The notes beneath the pieces are model-generated. The model was not told the DNA's origin. It ran no database searches and was given only the letters and a program-made list of their open reading frames with translations. The translations under genes and the position numbers were made by a program. 64,000 bases of DNA from Dyadobacter sp. 3J3 (lineage in GTDB: Bacteria; Bacteroidota; Bacteroidia; Cytophagales; Spirosomataceae), in NCBI RefSeq assembly GCF_009801115.1, contig NZ_VTOL01000004.1, forward strand, positions 482,115 through 546,114. The letters run 5' to 3'. How positions within the stretch are numbered: position 1 is the stretch's first letter; the number at the start of each line of letters is the position of its first letter. This document shows positions 15,301 to 25,200 of this stretch, piece after piece.

Positions 15301-16299
15301 TTATTTTCCCTTTGACTGGATGACCTCCTGTATATTTCCCAGAAGCGACTGCGGCCCTTTATCATCCTGCAACAATTGCCAGATCATGATACCTCCCGTT
15401 TTTTCCAAAGCTAATACAGTTTTTTTACGAATGGTTGGAATTCCATTGTAATAAATAATACCGCCATTTACATTAAATTCATCAGTCTGAATGCCGCCGG
15501 GATATTGAAGCAAAAGATTTTTCCAGGAAATACTTTCTGGTGCCGTTCCTCCAAAGCCATATCCATAAAATGGAACGCCAAGACTCAGTTTTTCTTTTGC
15601 AATTCCGCGGGTTTTATTCCAATAGTCAACATCTTCAACAGCCATGTCATAAGGTGCATGTGGGCCAGGTTTTGTCAGATTCCACGGTCCTGTTTTGTCA
15701 TAAGACATGATATTTACAAAATCGAATTGCGCGAGTGCTTTGTCTGTAAACTGATCTTTGTAAACCGTAGCGATAGCTGCTGTAATCATTTTGTTTTTTA
15801 GTCTCAATTGCGCAGCCAGATCAATTACAAAATTTTCATAATTGGCATCAATCAAAGCACCTTCAAGGTCTACATCAATTCCATCCAGATCACTATCAAC
15901 GGCCAGTTTGACAAGATCATTGATCAGTTTTGTCTTTTTATTTCCAATTAAAAAGGCTGGATAATATTTAGGTGCGCCACCTCCACCAATGGATGCCATA
16001 ATTTTGACATTATTTCTATGAGCGATCGCTGCAACAGCTTTCAGGTTTTCTATCCCCTGCAAATTACCGGCGGAATCGGGATTTATAAAAGCAATATTTA
16101 AGTGTGTGATTTTGCTATAATCAATGGTATTGGCAGATTGCACCAAATTTTCCCGGCCGGGTAAATAGCCTATAACACGGAAACTGGATTTGGAACTGTC
16201 GCCGGTTATAGCTTTTTTACTGCATGCGGAGTGGGTGAAAATGAGCCCGACTAGGACGAAAATGAATTGATATTTAATGTTTTGTATTCTTAATTTCAT
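15301..16299 (-). CDS. GH18 family glycoside hydrolase lipoprotein (chitinase-like)
   Basis: A 332-residue lipoprotein (lipobox SAC, Cys26). The GH18 fold is clear: FRVIGYLPGREN as beta-1, MASIGGGG as beta-3, the catalytic motif DGIDVDLEG at 139-147 with Glu146 as acid/base, FVNIMSYDKTGPW as beta-6, and IMIWQLLQDD as the final strand with the substrate tryptophan. The D-x-x-D-x-D-x-E set is intact, so hydrolysis of chitin, chito-oligosaccharides or N-glycan cores (endo-beta-N-acetylglucosaminidase type) is expected. No SusCD partner or carbohydrate-binding domain is adjacent. Confidence 0.9.
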   Translation of the reverse strand: MKLRIQNIKYQFIFVLVGLIFTHSACSKKAITGDSSKSSFRVIGYLPGRENLVQSANTIDYSKITHLNIAFINPDSAGNLQGIENLKAVAAIAHRNNVKIMASIGGGGAPKYYPAFLIGNKKTKLINDLVKLAVDSDLDGIDVDLEGALIDANYENFVIDLAAQLRLKNKMITAAIATVYKDQFTDKALAQFDFVNIMSYDKTGPWNLTKPGPHAPYDMAVEDVDYWNKTRGIAKEKLSLGVPFYGYGFGGTAPESISWKNLLLQYPGGIQTDEFNVNGGIIYYNGIPTIRKKTVLALEKTGGIMIWQLLQDDKGPQSLLGNIQEVIQSKGK

Positions 16300-16310
16300 T
16301 GGGTGGTATA

Positions 16311-16384
16311 GTTCCGTGGTCTGTGTCTTTACTTAGTTCCGTGGTCTGTGTCTTCACCTAGTTCCGTGGTCTGTGTCTTCACAG
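16311..16384. repeat. Three 25-bp tandem repeats of GTTCCGTGGTCTGTGTCTT
   Basis: Units start at 16311, 16336 and 16361, an exact 25-bp period, each reading GTTCCGTGGTCTGTGTCTTY and then ACYTA or ACAGA. They contain the GTGGTCTGTG half-site of the palindromes bracketing the RAYT gene. The array lies just upstream of the GH18 gene, in its probable promoter region. Confidence 0.9.
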
Positions 16385-16480
16385 ATTACTATTTTATAAC
16401 TAATAAAATGATTAAGTATTTTTAGATCTGTGAGTGCCTCGGACCACAACTATGTATGATTTCTTATCTAGTATTTACTT

Positions 16481-16562
16481 GGTCTTTGAGGACACAGACC
16501 AAGGAGTCGATATTAATCCATGGTCTGTGTCTTTCTATGGCCTGTGTCTTCACAGACCATGG
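16481..16562. repeat. REP-like palindromes on the 3' side of the RAYT gene
   Basis: CCATGGTCTGTG (16518-16529) and CACAGACCATGG (16551-16562) are perfect 12-bp inverted arms enclosing two more GTGTCTT half-sites. A weaker hairpin precedes it: TTGGTCTTTG and GACACAGACCAA around 16480-16502. The right arm lies 24 bp from the RAYT stop codon. Confidence 0.85.
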
Positions 16563-16586
16563 CTAATTAAAATAATATCCCAAAGA

Positions 16587-17144
16587 TTAAAATCGGTCCT
16601 TATAATGTGTTATAATACCAAATTCATCTTTGCCATTTTCATAATAATTAGCAGAAGACCAATAATATTTTTCAGGTCGATCTGCAAGATTCCATTTAAG
16701 TTGCAAAGGGTTGTTGTGAATATAATCAATTTTTTGTTCAACTTTTATCTTGGAATCTATTAACACAGCCAGTGGATCTCGTTGCCAGAAGCGATATTTT
16801 CTTTCGGTATCTTGAACTTCGAAATAAGGCAGTACATCGGGATGATTTTTCCGCAAATCTTTCAGAATCTGATGGCTTATAAATTTATTGAAACTTGCAT
16901 AAGGCTTCTCTTTTCCATTGAGATCTTTCATTTCCCAAACCATATGAAGATGGTTAGGCATGATAACAAAAGCATAAATAGCGATTTGTTCTCTTCTGAT
17001 TAACTCCTTCCATGACGAAATAATTAGCTCCTTATACTTGTCCTGGCGGAGCAAATTTTTCCAATCCTTTATGGTGTCGGTCCAAAAATAAACCTGATCA
17101 AATTCCATTACGGAATTGCGAAAGATATTTTCTTGGTGTGTCAT
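16587..17144 (-). mobile_element. REP-associated tyrosine transposase (RAYT, Y1_Tnp domain)
   Basis: A 185-residue single-domain Y1 transposase of the IS200-like RAYT group. The HUH motif is PNHLHMVWEM near residue 63 (residues AFVIMPNHLHM). The C-terminal part has the conserved FWQRDPLAVLI, KIDYIHNNPLQLKWN and EKYYWSSANYYENG, with the candidate catalytic tyrosine in the YIHNNP helix. RAYT proteins are domesticated relatives of IS200/IS605 transposases thought to spread REP palindromes. Here matching palindromes flank the gene within 25 bp on both sides. No IS ends, second ORF or target duplication were identified, so I regard it as a RAYT rather than a complete insertion sequence. Confidence 0.92.
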
Positions 17145-17166
17145 ATGTTATCTGTTTAGAAGTTTT

Positions 17167-17256
17167 GTGGTCTGTGAAGACACAGACCACGGAGTTGGAC
17201 TATGGAATTGAAGTTATGCGGTCTGTGAAGACACAGACCACGGATTACAGACCGCG
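17167..17256. repeat. REP-like palindromes on the 5' side of the RAYT gene
   Basis: GTGGTCTGTG (17167-17176) and CACAGACCAC (17181-17190) are perfect arms around AAGA. A second copy at 17220-17239 has GGTCTGTG and CACAGACC around AAGA, and a half-site ACAGACCGCGG follows at 17248. The first copy is 22 bp upstream of the RAYT start codon. The rest of the region up to 17450 holds no gene; GCGTATTTTTACGC at 17399-17412 is a small palindrome near the expected rocD promoter. Confidence 0.9.
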
Positions 17257-17449
17257 GATTAAGAATCTAATTCTTCTTTTAAGACAGATATCCTTCAAAA
17301 AGGCCACAATTCGCGGGAACTATGAAATTGAAATTTATAATGATTTTTGAAAATGAATTTTCTTTACCCAATTGTTACGCTTAAAACACCCGTGATTTGC
17401 GTATTTTTACGCGATCTAAATCGAATGAATCCGCTTTAACGTAAATACA

Positions 17450-18703
17450 ATGGCAAACTATACAGACACAACGATGCTGGAAGCAACACAGCTTGCGATG
17501 GAATTGGAAGGAAAATACGGTGCTCACAATTACAAACCGATGCCCGTAGTACTTTCCAGAGGCGAAGGAGTCTATGTCTGGGATGTTGAAGGGAAACGTT
17601 ATCTGGATTTTTTATCAGCTTATAGCGCTGTCAGCCAGGGACATTGTCATCCGAAAATTATTGCTGCCATGATTGAACAGGCGCAAAAATTAACGCTGAC
17701 TTCCCGTGCTTTTTACAGTGATAAACTGGGAGAATGCGAAAGATTTCTATGTGATTATTTCGGTTATGATAAAGTTTTGATGATGAATTCCGGGGTGGAA
17801 GGCGGTGAAACTGCTTTAAAACTTACCCGGAAATGGGCCTATAAAGTGAAAGGAATAGCGCCTGATAAAGCCAAAACAGTTTATGCTTCCGGGAATTTCT
17901 GGGGACGTACGCTGGCTGCTATTTCATCATCAACCGATCCGTCCAGTACCGATGATTACGGACCGTTTTTACCAGGTTTTCTGATCATTCCTTATGATGA
18001 TCTTGAAGCTTTGGAAAATACATTTAAAAGTGACCCGGATATTGCCGGTTTCATGGTTGAACCTATTCAGGGAGAAGCTGGTGTCGTTGTTCCAAAAGAA
18101 GGATATTTGAAAGGAGTACGTGATTTATGTACAAAATATAACGTTTTATTTATTGCCGATGAAGTTCAAACTGGAATCGGGCGTACCGGAAAACGATTGG
18201 CCTGTGACTGGGAAGATGTGAAACCGGATATCCTTGTTCTTGGAAAAGCACTTTCCGGCGGGACAATGCCTGTTTCAGCTGCGTTTGCAAATGATGAAAT
18301 TATGCTGACGATCGCCCCGGGTGAACATGGCTCAACGTATGGTGGAAATCCTTTGGCCTGCGCGGTCACAATGGCGGCCTTACAGGTTGTCGATGATGAA
18401 AACCTGGCTGAAAATGCTGAAATCATGGGACAACTTTTCCGTCAGAGAATTGAAGAATTGAAGCAAAAATGTAATCTGATCGAGTTGGTTCGGGGTAAAG
18501 GATTGCTGAATGCAATTGTGATCAACGATACAGAAGATAGTGCAACGGCGATGAAATTGTGTTACAAAATGATGGATAAAGGATTGTTATGCAAACCAAC
18601 GCATGGTAATAAAATCCGTTTTGCTCCGCCTTTGGTGATTACAGAAGAACAAATGAATGTAGCTTGTGATATCATTGAAGAAGTTTTTATGTCAACAAAC
18701 TAA
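17450..18703 (+). CDS. rocD: Ornithine aminotransferase
   Basis: A 417-residue class III (fold I) aminotransferase matching ornithine delta-aminotransferase over its whole length. It interconverts ornithine + 2-oxoglutarate and glutamate-5-semialdehyde + glutamate in the cytosol. Key regions: [39 protein letters not shown] for the PLP phosphate, [30 protein letters not shown] with the PLP-binding aspartate, and Lys266 in LGKALSGG as the Schiff-base lysine. [14 protein letters not shown] closes the active site. It starts a two-gene unit with the S41 protease 9 bp downstream. With the decarboxylase at 1.2 kb and gdh at 36 kb it suggests arginine/ornithine catabolism, although the genes are not clustered. 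Confidence 0.95.
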   Translation: MANYTDTTMLEATQLAMELEGKYGAHNYKPMPVVLSRGEGVYVWDVEGKRYLDFLSAYSAVSQGHCHPKIIAAMIEQAQKLTLTSRAFYSDKLGECERFLCDYFGYDKVLMMNSGVEGGETALKLTRKWAYKVKGIAPDKAKTVYASGNFWGRTLAAISSSTDPSSTDDYGPFLPGFLIIPYDDLEALENTFKSDPDIAGFMVEPIQGEAGVVVPKEGYLKGVRDLCTKYNVLFIADEVQTGIGRTGKRLACDWEDVKPDILVLGKALSGGTMPVSAAFANDEIMLTIAPGEHGSTYGGNPLACAVTMAALQVVDDENLAENAEIMGQLFRQRIEELKQKCNLIELVRGKGLLNAIVINDTEDSATAMKLCYKMMDKGLLCKPTHGNKIRFAPPLVITEEQMNVACDIIEEVFMSTN

Positions 18704-18712
18704 ATCAACTTA

Positions 18713-20104
18713 ATGAAAAAGGTCTTTGTTCTGCTACTTTTTATAACAGGTTTTCTGGCAGCTTGTCATGAAAAAAATGTTGATCCGGCTACGAATACGG
18801 AAACCAATCAATGGATTCTGGATCAGATGAAAACCTGGTATTACTGGAATGATAAAATTACAGCAACACCTGATCTGACTTTGGAGCCGGAAGCCTTTTT
18901 CAATTCTTTATTGTATAAATTTGACGCCACGCTTCGTCCGGATGGGGACCGTTTTTCATGGATTGAAAGTGATGCCGATGCTTTGAAAGCAGAATTAAGC
19001 GGATCAACAAAAACGACCGGTATGGAGTTGAAACTGTTTTATTACCCAACCGGGGGTTCCAACATAGTCGGTATTGTTGCTTACACTTTACCAGGCTCGC
19101 CTGCTGCTTTGGCTGGTATCAAACGCGGCGACGTTTTTACGCGGATTAACGATCAGAAACTTACTGCATCGAATTATTACGATCTGGTTTATTCTGATGC
19201 ATCGAAAATTTTCACGATGGCAAGTTTCAATGAGAAGGATTCCATTATTGAAGGGACAATCAAAAAAGACGTAACACCGGTAAGTTTTCAGGAAGATCCG
19301 GTTTTCTATGATACCACCTTTCAGTATGGCAGCAATACAATTGGCTACCTGGTTTATCATCAATTTATCACCAGCAAAAATGGAAGTGATAAAAAGGAAT
19401 ACGATGCTGAGCTTGATACTAAAATTGCCTCGTTTAAAGCTAAAAATGTGAATTCCCTTATTCTCGATCTACGGTATAATCCTGGAGGATATGTAAGTTC
19501 AGCAACAAATCTGGCCAGTTTGATCGGCAAAAATATTTCAGATAGTAAAGTGTTTTATTACAAAGGTTATAATTCGACGATTACACCAGTGTTACAAAAA
19601 CAATACGGCGACGATTATTTCAATGATAAATTTGTATCAAAAACCCAGAATATCGGTGCTAATCTCATCAACCTGATTATTTTAACTTCCTCTCGCACCG
19701 CTTCTGCCAGCGAATTACTCATAAATGGATTAAAACCTTTCATGACGGTAACGCTTGTTGGAGATAAAACAGTGGGCAAAAATGTAGGATCAATTACATT
19801 AAGTGATAATTCCGGAAAGGTGAAATGGGGATTGCAGCCGATCGTTACCAGGTCCTACAACAGTTTGAAACAATCCGATTACTCGACCGGATTTACGCCG
19901 GACATAAGTGCAAAAGAAGGCCTTCGACTCTATCCATATGGAAACGTAAAAGATGCCTTATTAAACGCAGCGCTGTCCAAAATCGTTGGTGCACCCGTTG
20001 CGCGAAAAACGCCGGAACAGTTAAGAACATCGAATTCTTATGTGGAAATCATGTCTACTATTGAAAAGAAAGCGGGCGGAAGTAATATGTTTTTTGATAA
20101 ATAA
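18713..20104 (+). CDS. S41-family (C-terminal-processing-like) peptidase lipoprotein
   Basis: A 463-residue lipoprotein (MKKVFVLLLFITGFLAAC, lipobox Cys18). An N-terminal helical cap (QWILDQMKTWYYWNDKI) is typical of the Bacteroidota S41 group. A PDZ-like domain follows at about 95-180 (VGIVAYTLPGSPAALAGIKR, GDVFTRINDQKLT). The tail-specific protease core has LILDLRYNPGGYVSSATNLA, the catalytic SASE serine at Ser333 in TSSRTASASELL, and the general-base lysine in VGDKTVGKNVG. It probably degrades periplasmic proteins. It lies 9 bp after rocD, but no functional link is evident. Confidence 0.9.
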   Translation: MKKVFVLLLFITGFLAACHEKNVDPATNTETNQWILDQMKTWYYWNDKITATPDLTLEPEAFFNSLLYKFDATLRPDGDRFSWIESDADALKAELSGSTKTTGMELKLFYYPTGGSNIVGIVAYTLPGSPAALAGIKRGDVFTRINDQKLTASNYYDLVYSDASKIFTMASFNEKDSIIEGTIKKDVTPVSFQEDPVFYDTTFQYGSNTIGYLVYHQFITSKNGSDKKEYDAELDTKIASFKAKNVNSLILDLRYNPGGYVSSATNLASLIGKNISDSKVFYYKGYNSTITPVLQKQYGDDYFNDKFVSKTQNIGANLINLIILTSSRTASASELLINGLKPFMTVTLVGDKTVGKNVGSITLSDNSGKVKWGLQPIVTRSYNSLKQSDYSTGFTPDISAKEGLRLYPYGNVKDALLNAALSKIVGAPVARKTPEQLRTSNSYVEIMSTIEKKAGGSNMFFDK

Positions 20105-20189
20105 ATTCTAGTAGTTTAATCCCAGAAATCCAGTCATTTAACCTGATATATTCTTTATTTGATTAAATAAGTTTATGTTTCTGATAGTA

Positions 20190-20197
20190 TATTTTTG
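20190..20197 (+). promoter_or_regulatory. Candidate -7 element for the GlsB-like gene
   Basis: TATTTTTG matches the Bacteroidota -7 consensus TAnnTTTG exactly. It lies 80 bp before the start codon at 20278. No clear -33 TTG is seen at usual spacing. Confidence 0.3.
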
Positions 20198-20277
20198 TGA
20201 AATTTTCAGGTTCGGTATACTTTTTATAATATTAGGAGAAGCTTTCAAATTTTCTAACACTATAAACGGAATACACT

Positions 20278-20532
20278 ATGGGCATTTTGACTTGGATTAT
20301 CGTAGGACTGGTTGCAGGGGCTATCGCTAAGGCTTTGCATCCGGGAAAAGATCCGGGAGGTTTTTTAGTAACGATATTAATCGGGATTGCCGGAGCGGTT
20401 GTCGGAGGCTGGGTATTTTCACTTTTGGGATATGGCCCTGTCGACGGGTTTAATTTAGGCAGTCTTTTTATTGCCATTTTAGGCGCTGTTTTACTTCTTT
20501 TCCTTTATAGAAAGTTTAGTACAAAAGCATAG
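20278..20532 (+). CDS. GlsB/YeaQ/YmgE-family transmembrane protein
   Basis: An 84-residue glycine-rich inner-membrane protein with three predicted helices: ILTWIIVGLVAGAIAKALHP, FLVTILIGIAGAVVGGWVFS and LGSLFIAILGAVLLLFLYRK. The GKDPGG and GAIAK signatures identify the transglycosylase-associated/YmgE family, often induced by general stress. No enzymatic activity is established for it. It is monocistronic: a strong hairpin terminator follows 15 bp after the stop. Confidence 0.9.
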   Translation: MGILTWIIVGLVAGAIAKALHPGKDPGGFLVTILIGIAGAVVGGWVFSLLGYGPVDGFNLGSLFIAILGAVLLLFLYRKFSTKA

Positions 20533-20547
20533 GAGATTTTTAATAAG

Positions 20548-20594
20548 ATGGAGAGGGAATAAGGTTGCAATCTTATTTCCTCTCCATTTATTTT
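20548..20594 (+). terminator. Rho-independent terminator after the GlsB-like gene
   Basis: ATGGAGAGGGAATAAG (20548-20563) pairs with CTTATTTCCTCTCCAT (20572-20587) with one G-T wobble around an 8-nt loop, followed by TTATTTTG. It overlaps the extended reading frame of the next gene, which supports a later start for that gene. Confidence 0.8.
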
Positions 20595-20645
20595 GTTATT
20601 TTTGAGAAATTCCTGAAACGGATTTACATCAACAACCCGATTACT

Positions 20646-22172
20646 ATGAAGCTGGTGAATAATATGACTGTCTGGTTTTTGAAGCGGCGCTTTGAAAGGA
20701 TAGAACAGTTTATGAAAAACCCCGTTGAAACCCAGCAACGTATATTTTCTGAACTTATTGAGACAGCCAGATATACCGAATGGGGCGCAAAATATAATTT
20801 TGGTCAAATAAAATCGATTAAGGAATTTCAGGAGCAGGTTCCTGTTTCTTCTTACGAGGAATTATATCCGTACATCGAACGCGTTTTAAAAGGCGAACCC
20901 AACATACTTTGGCCTTCACAGATAGAATGGTTTTCAAAGTCTTCCGGGACTACAAACGCACGCAGCAAATTTCTGCCCGTTTCTCCCGAAGCGCTGGAAG
21001 AATGTCATTACGAGGGTGGGAAGGATATGATGACGCTCCTTATTCATAACAGACCTGAAACGATGGTTTTTGATGGAAAAGGCTTGTCGATCGGCGGAAC
21101 TCTTTACGCTAATCCATTTGATGATTATACCCAGGTAGGCGATGTTTCCGCTGTAATTATGCAAAATCTTCCTGCCTGGGGAGAATTCATGCGGACGCCT
21201 CCCCTGGAAGTCGCGCTGATGGATCATTGGGAAAGCAAGCTTGAAAAAATGGCCGAAATTTGTTCCCAGGAAAATGTTACCAGCATTCTTGGCGTTCCAA
21301 CCTGGACCATCCTGTTACTTGATAAGATTCTTGCCCTTACCGGCAAAAGCAATATGCTTGAAGTGTGGCCGGATTTTGAAGTTTTTATTCATGGAGCGGT
21401 TTCATTTGAACCTTACCGTGATTTATTCACGCAGAAATATTTTCCTTCCGAACATGTAACGTATCTCGAAACTTACAGCGCGTCCGAAGGTTTTTTTGCT
21501 ATTCAGGATGATCTTTCGAAAGTTGGGGAAATGCTTTTGATGCTTGATTATGGCATTTTCTATGAATTTATTCCAATAGATGAAGTTGGAAAACAACATC
21601 CAAAAGCACTGTTGCTGGATGAGGTAGAAGTTGGGAAAAACTATGCAATGGTCATTTCTACAAACGCAGGATTATGGCGTTATCTGATCGGGGATACTGT
21701 GAAATTTACTTCCAAATATCCTTTTCGCCTGAAAGTAAGCGGCCGGACAAAACATTTTATTAATGCTTTTGGTGAAGAAGTCATTGTAGAAAATGCAGAT
21801 CATGCCATAAAAATTGCATCACAGAATACGGATTCTCTGGTAGTCAATTATACAGCAGGTCCCGTTTATATGGGCGATGGTTCCCGCGGACGTCATGAAT
21901 GGATTATTGAGTTTACAAAAGAGCCTGAAAATCATGAGGAATTTACCCGGATTCTGGACGAAACGTTAAGGGAAGTAAACTCTGATTATGATGCAAAACG
22001 CTATAAGGATATGGCCTTATTATCGCCAATCGTACATTTTGCACCTACGAACACTTTCTATAACTGGATGTCAAAACGCAACAAACTCGGAGGGCAAAAC
22101 AAGGTTCCCAGACTTAGTAATGATAGAATTTACGTTGAAGACTTGTTAGAGCTTTTAGCTGTTGGTTCTTAG
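20646..22172 (+). CDS. GH3-family acyl-acid-amido synthetase-like protein
   Basis: A 508-residue member of the plant-GH3-like adenylating family (ANL superfamily), from the ATG at 20646; the open frame begins earlier but overlaps the terminator. The three nucleotide-binding motifs are present: SSGTTNARSKFLPV (about 98-111), TYSASEGFFAIQ (about 278-289), and GLWRYLIGDTVKF (about 347-359). A flexible C-terminal domain with FGEEVIVENADHAI and a lysine-containing NKLGGQNKVPRL segment follows. GH3 enzymes join amino acids to carboxylic acids via acyl-AMP, but bacterial substrates are unknown. It is about 100 bp upstream of sbcC. Confidence 0.88.
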   Translation: MKLVNNMTVWFLKRRFERIEQFMKNPVETQQRIFSELIETARYTEWGAKYNFGQIKSIKEFQEQVPVSSYEELYPYIERVLKGEPNILWPSQIEWFSKSSGTTNARSKFLPVSPEALEECHYEGGKDMMTLLIHNRPETMVFDGKGLSIGGTLYANPFDDYTQVGDVSAVIMQNLPAWGEFMRTPPLEVALMDHWESKLEKMAEICSQENVTSILGVPTWTILLLDKILALTGKSNMLEVWPDFEVFIHGAVSFEPYRDLFTQKYFPSEHVTYLETYSASEGFFAIQDDLSKVGEMLLMLDYGIFYEFIPIDEVGKQHPKALLLDEVEVGKNYAMVISTNAGLWRYLIGDTVKFTSKYPFRLKVSGRTKHFINAFGEEVIVENADHAIKIASQNTDSLVVNYTAGPVYMGDGSRGRHEWIIEFTKEPENHEEFTRILDETLREVNSDYDAKRYKDMALLSPIVHFAPTNTFYNWMSKRNKLGGQNKVPRLSNDRIYVEDLLELLAVGS

Positions 22173-22274
22173 CGATTAGCGAAACTGCTCGAATCAATTT
22201 ATTATTATACTTTTCCTTTATTTACCGGGTGTCAGCAGCTAAAAGCTAACGCCTAAAAGCCAATAACTCTCCAA

Positions 22275-25200
22275 ATGATTCCCAAGTATCTCAAAATAAA
22301 AGGCTTATATTCTTACCAGTCCGAACAGGAAATTCAGTTTGATGCATTAACCGATGCTTCGCTATTTGGTATTTTCGGGGCGGTAGGAAGTGGGAAATCT
22401 TCGATTCTGGAAGCAATCACTTTTGCACTTTATGGAGATACTGAGCGTTTAAATCGCTCGGGCGACGATCGTACTTATAATATGATGAACCTGCGGTCGG
22501 ATGAATTATTGATTGATTTTGAGTGCATTGCAGGAAAGCCAGCGGAATTGTACCGGTTTACGGTTAAAGGAAAACGGAACAGCAAGAATTTTAAAGATGT
22601 AAAAACTTTTGAAAGAAAAGCATATAAATCGGTTGAAGGAGCTTGGATACCGCTCCCGGACGAAGAAAATGCGGAGCGGATTATTGGATTAAGTTACGAC
22701 AATTTTCGTCGTACGATTATCATTCCGCAAGGCCGTTTTCAGGAATTTATCGAATTAAAAGATGCTGAACGGACAAGAATGATGAAAGAACTTTTCCAGC
22801 TGGAAAAGTACGATCTAAGCCGGAAAGTGGGTACGCTGAGCAAACAAAATGATCTGGAATTATCTAATCTGGACGGTCAGTTATTGACTTTGGGAGAAGT
22901 GACACCGGAAATGATTGCTGTCGAAGAAATAAAAAGAGAAGAGGTAAGGCAGCTGATCAAATCAATTCATGAAGAACTTACTGCACAAACCGAACTTGAA
23001 AACCAGTTTCAAAAACTAAGGCTGATTTCTGAAAAACTGCAATTGCTTAATAGCCAGATTCTCGCTCTGGAATTGCAAAAACCGGATATGGAATTGCGTG
23101 AAGAAACGCTTAGGGTTTTTGAAATTTGTTCATTACATTTTAAATCACTTTTTGATAGAAAAAAATCATACTTAGTTTCTATTGAGAGAGATAGCCGATC
23201 ATTTGAAAAAAACTTTCGCAGAAATACAGAACTGGATTCCATACTAATTCAGCAACGGGAAGTGCTGGCAAAAATTCAACCTCAGTATAATAAACGGGAA
23301 GAATTGCTTGATACAGCTGAAGAGCTGGAGAAAGTAATTCAGATTATTGAAAATAAAACCGCTTTGGAAAAAAGTAAGGGCGCGTTGGAACGAGGAGAAA
23401 TAAAACTTCTTGAAAAGGAAAAGGCGATTGAATTGTTGAAAATCGGGAAGCTGGAAAAAGAGGAGCTCAACGAAAAGAGAAAAGAGGGATTATCCGATGT
23501 TCAGGAGCTTAGCCAGATTAAGGTTTGGTATACAACGTCGGATGGTTTAACAGAAAATCGTATTTCAATTAAAAAAGAAGCAGATGATTTACAGGCTGAA
23601 ATCGTAAAACAGCAGGATTTTTTACAAACAAAAACGCAGGAAGCAAATCAGGTTTTTTCTTTACAAATTGTTCCGGAAGCAAATCTGGAAACAATTCAAA
23701 AGTCAGTTTCCGAGTACTTATTAGTCAATGAAAAAGAGGGTGAGAATTTAAATCAAAAACTTGTACTGGCGAATACCAGGTTAGCTTTACAAAGATTTGC
23801 GAATAGTCTGGAAGATGGAAAACCTTGTCCGCTGTGCGGCGCGGAACATCATCCGTCCGTTTTACATGAAGACGATTCTGTTTTTGAAGAGATAAAAAGT
23901 ATCGAAGTTCAGAGAATTAATTTACAAAAACTGGAACAGGAAATTCGCAAATTTCAATCGCCGGTTGAAAAGATTTTCAATCAGATCGAAAGCCTGGAAA
24001 AACAGAAAATCACGATTAAACAACGTTATACCGAAGTTCGGGCTAAAATTGAAACGCATGACAAAACATTCGTATGGTCCAAATTTGATAAAAACAACCG
24101 TGAAGTTTTTGAACAGCATTTTAACGAAGTCGTAAAAATTCAGACGGAAATCAAAGAAAAGGAAGTTGAGATTAAAAAAGTATCCCAACTTATTGAAACA
24201 GAAACAAAAGAGAAAGTTGAAAAAATTGAACAGCCGCTGCAAAATCTCAGGAATGAAATTCTGAAAATTGAGAACACAGTTTCTACACTGTCAGGACAGC
24301 TTGAAAAGGTTGATTTAAATCATCTGGGAACGTTGGATAAAGCTGCCATTTCAGAAAAAATTGAAGCACTGAAAAATCAGTATAAAGAACTTAACCGTTT
24401 ATACGAGCAAACCGAAAAGCAGCTTGATATATTGGAAAAGGAAAAAGATACCATTTCCGGGAGTCAGAATATTTTACAGGAAACACTTGAAAGAAATCGG
24501 AAAGAGTTGGCTTCGGCGCAAATTGAAATTCAAAATCAGTTAGAAATACATCAGTTTGAGACGGAAGAATGGGTTAGTGAAATTCTTCAAAAACCAATTA
24601 TCATTGATCAGGAACGGAAAATCATTGATCAGTATAAAAACACATTGCATAATGCCAAAAGAGATCTGGGCGCATTGAAAACTGAAAATGCGGATCAACA
24701 TTACGATTCGGAAAAGCATGCAACCGTGCTGGCTAAAAAGGAAAGTTTGACATTAAGCTTAAATAATAAAAGAAAAGAAGAAGGCGGACTGGACGGTTTA
24801 CTGTTAAAAATGGCCGAAGATCTGGCCAAAAAGGAATCTCTTCAAAAAGATAAAACCAGACTTGAACTAAGAAAAGAACATCTGGACGATCTCGCCAGAT
24901 TATTCCGTTCAAGCGGTTTTGTAGATTATGCGTCCAGCATTTATTTGCAAAACCTGATCCATGCAGCAAACGAACGGTTCCACCAGATGACGCATCAGCA
25001 GCTTCATTTGGAACTTGGCGAGGGAAATAGTTTTTGGGTAAGAGATTTGTTGAATGGAGGTCACATGCGACTGTTGAAAACGCTTTCCGGTGGACAGAAA
25101 TTTCAGGCCGCTTTATCTCTGGCACTTGCCCTAGCGGATCATATTCATGTCAGGAATGAATCAAAACATAACTTTTTCTTCCTGGATGAAGGTTTTGGGT

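Noticed and set aside
16587..17144. Complete IS200/IS605 insertion sequence
   Set aside because: Only a single RAYT-type gene with REP palindromes; no TnpB, no clear element ends or target site.
20565..20645. Upstream N-terminal extension of the GH3 protein
   Set aside because: It overlaps a strong terminator hairpin, and the family starts at about 20646.
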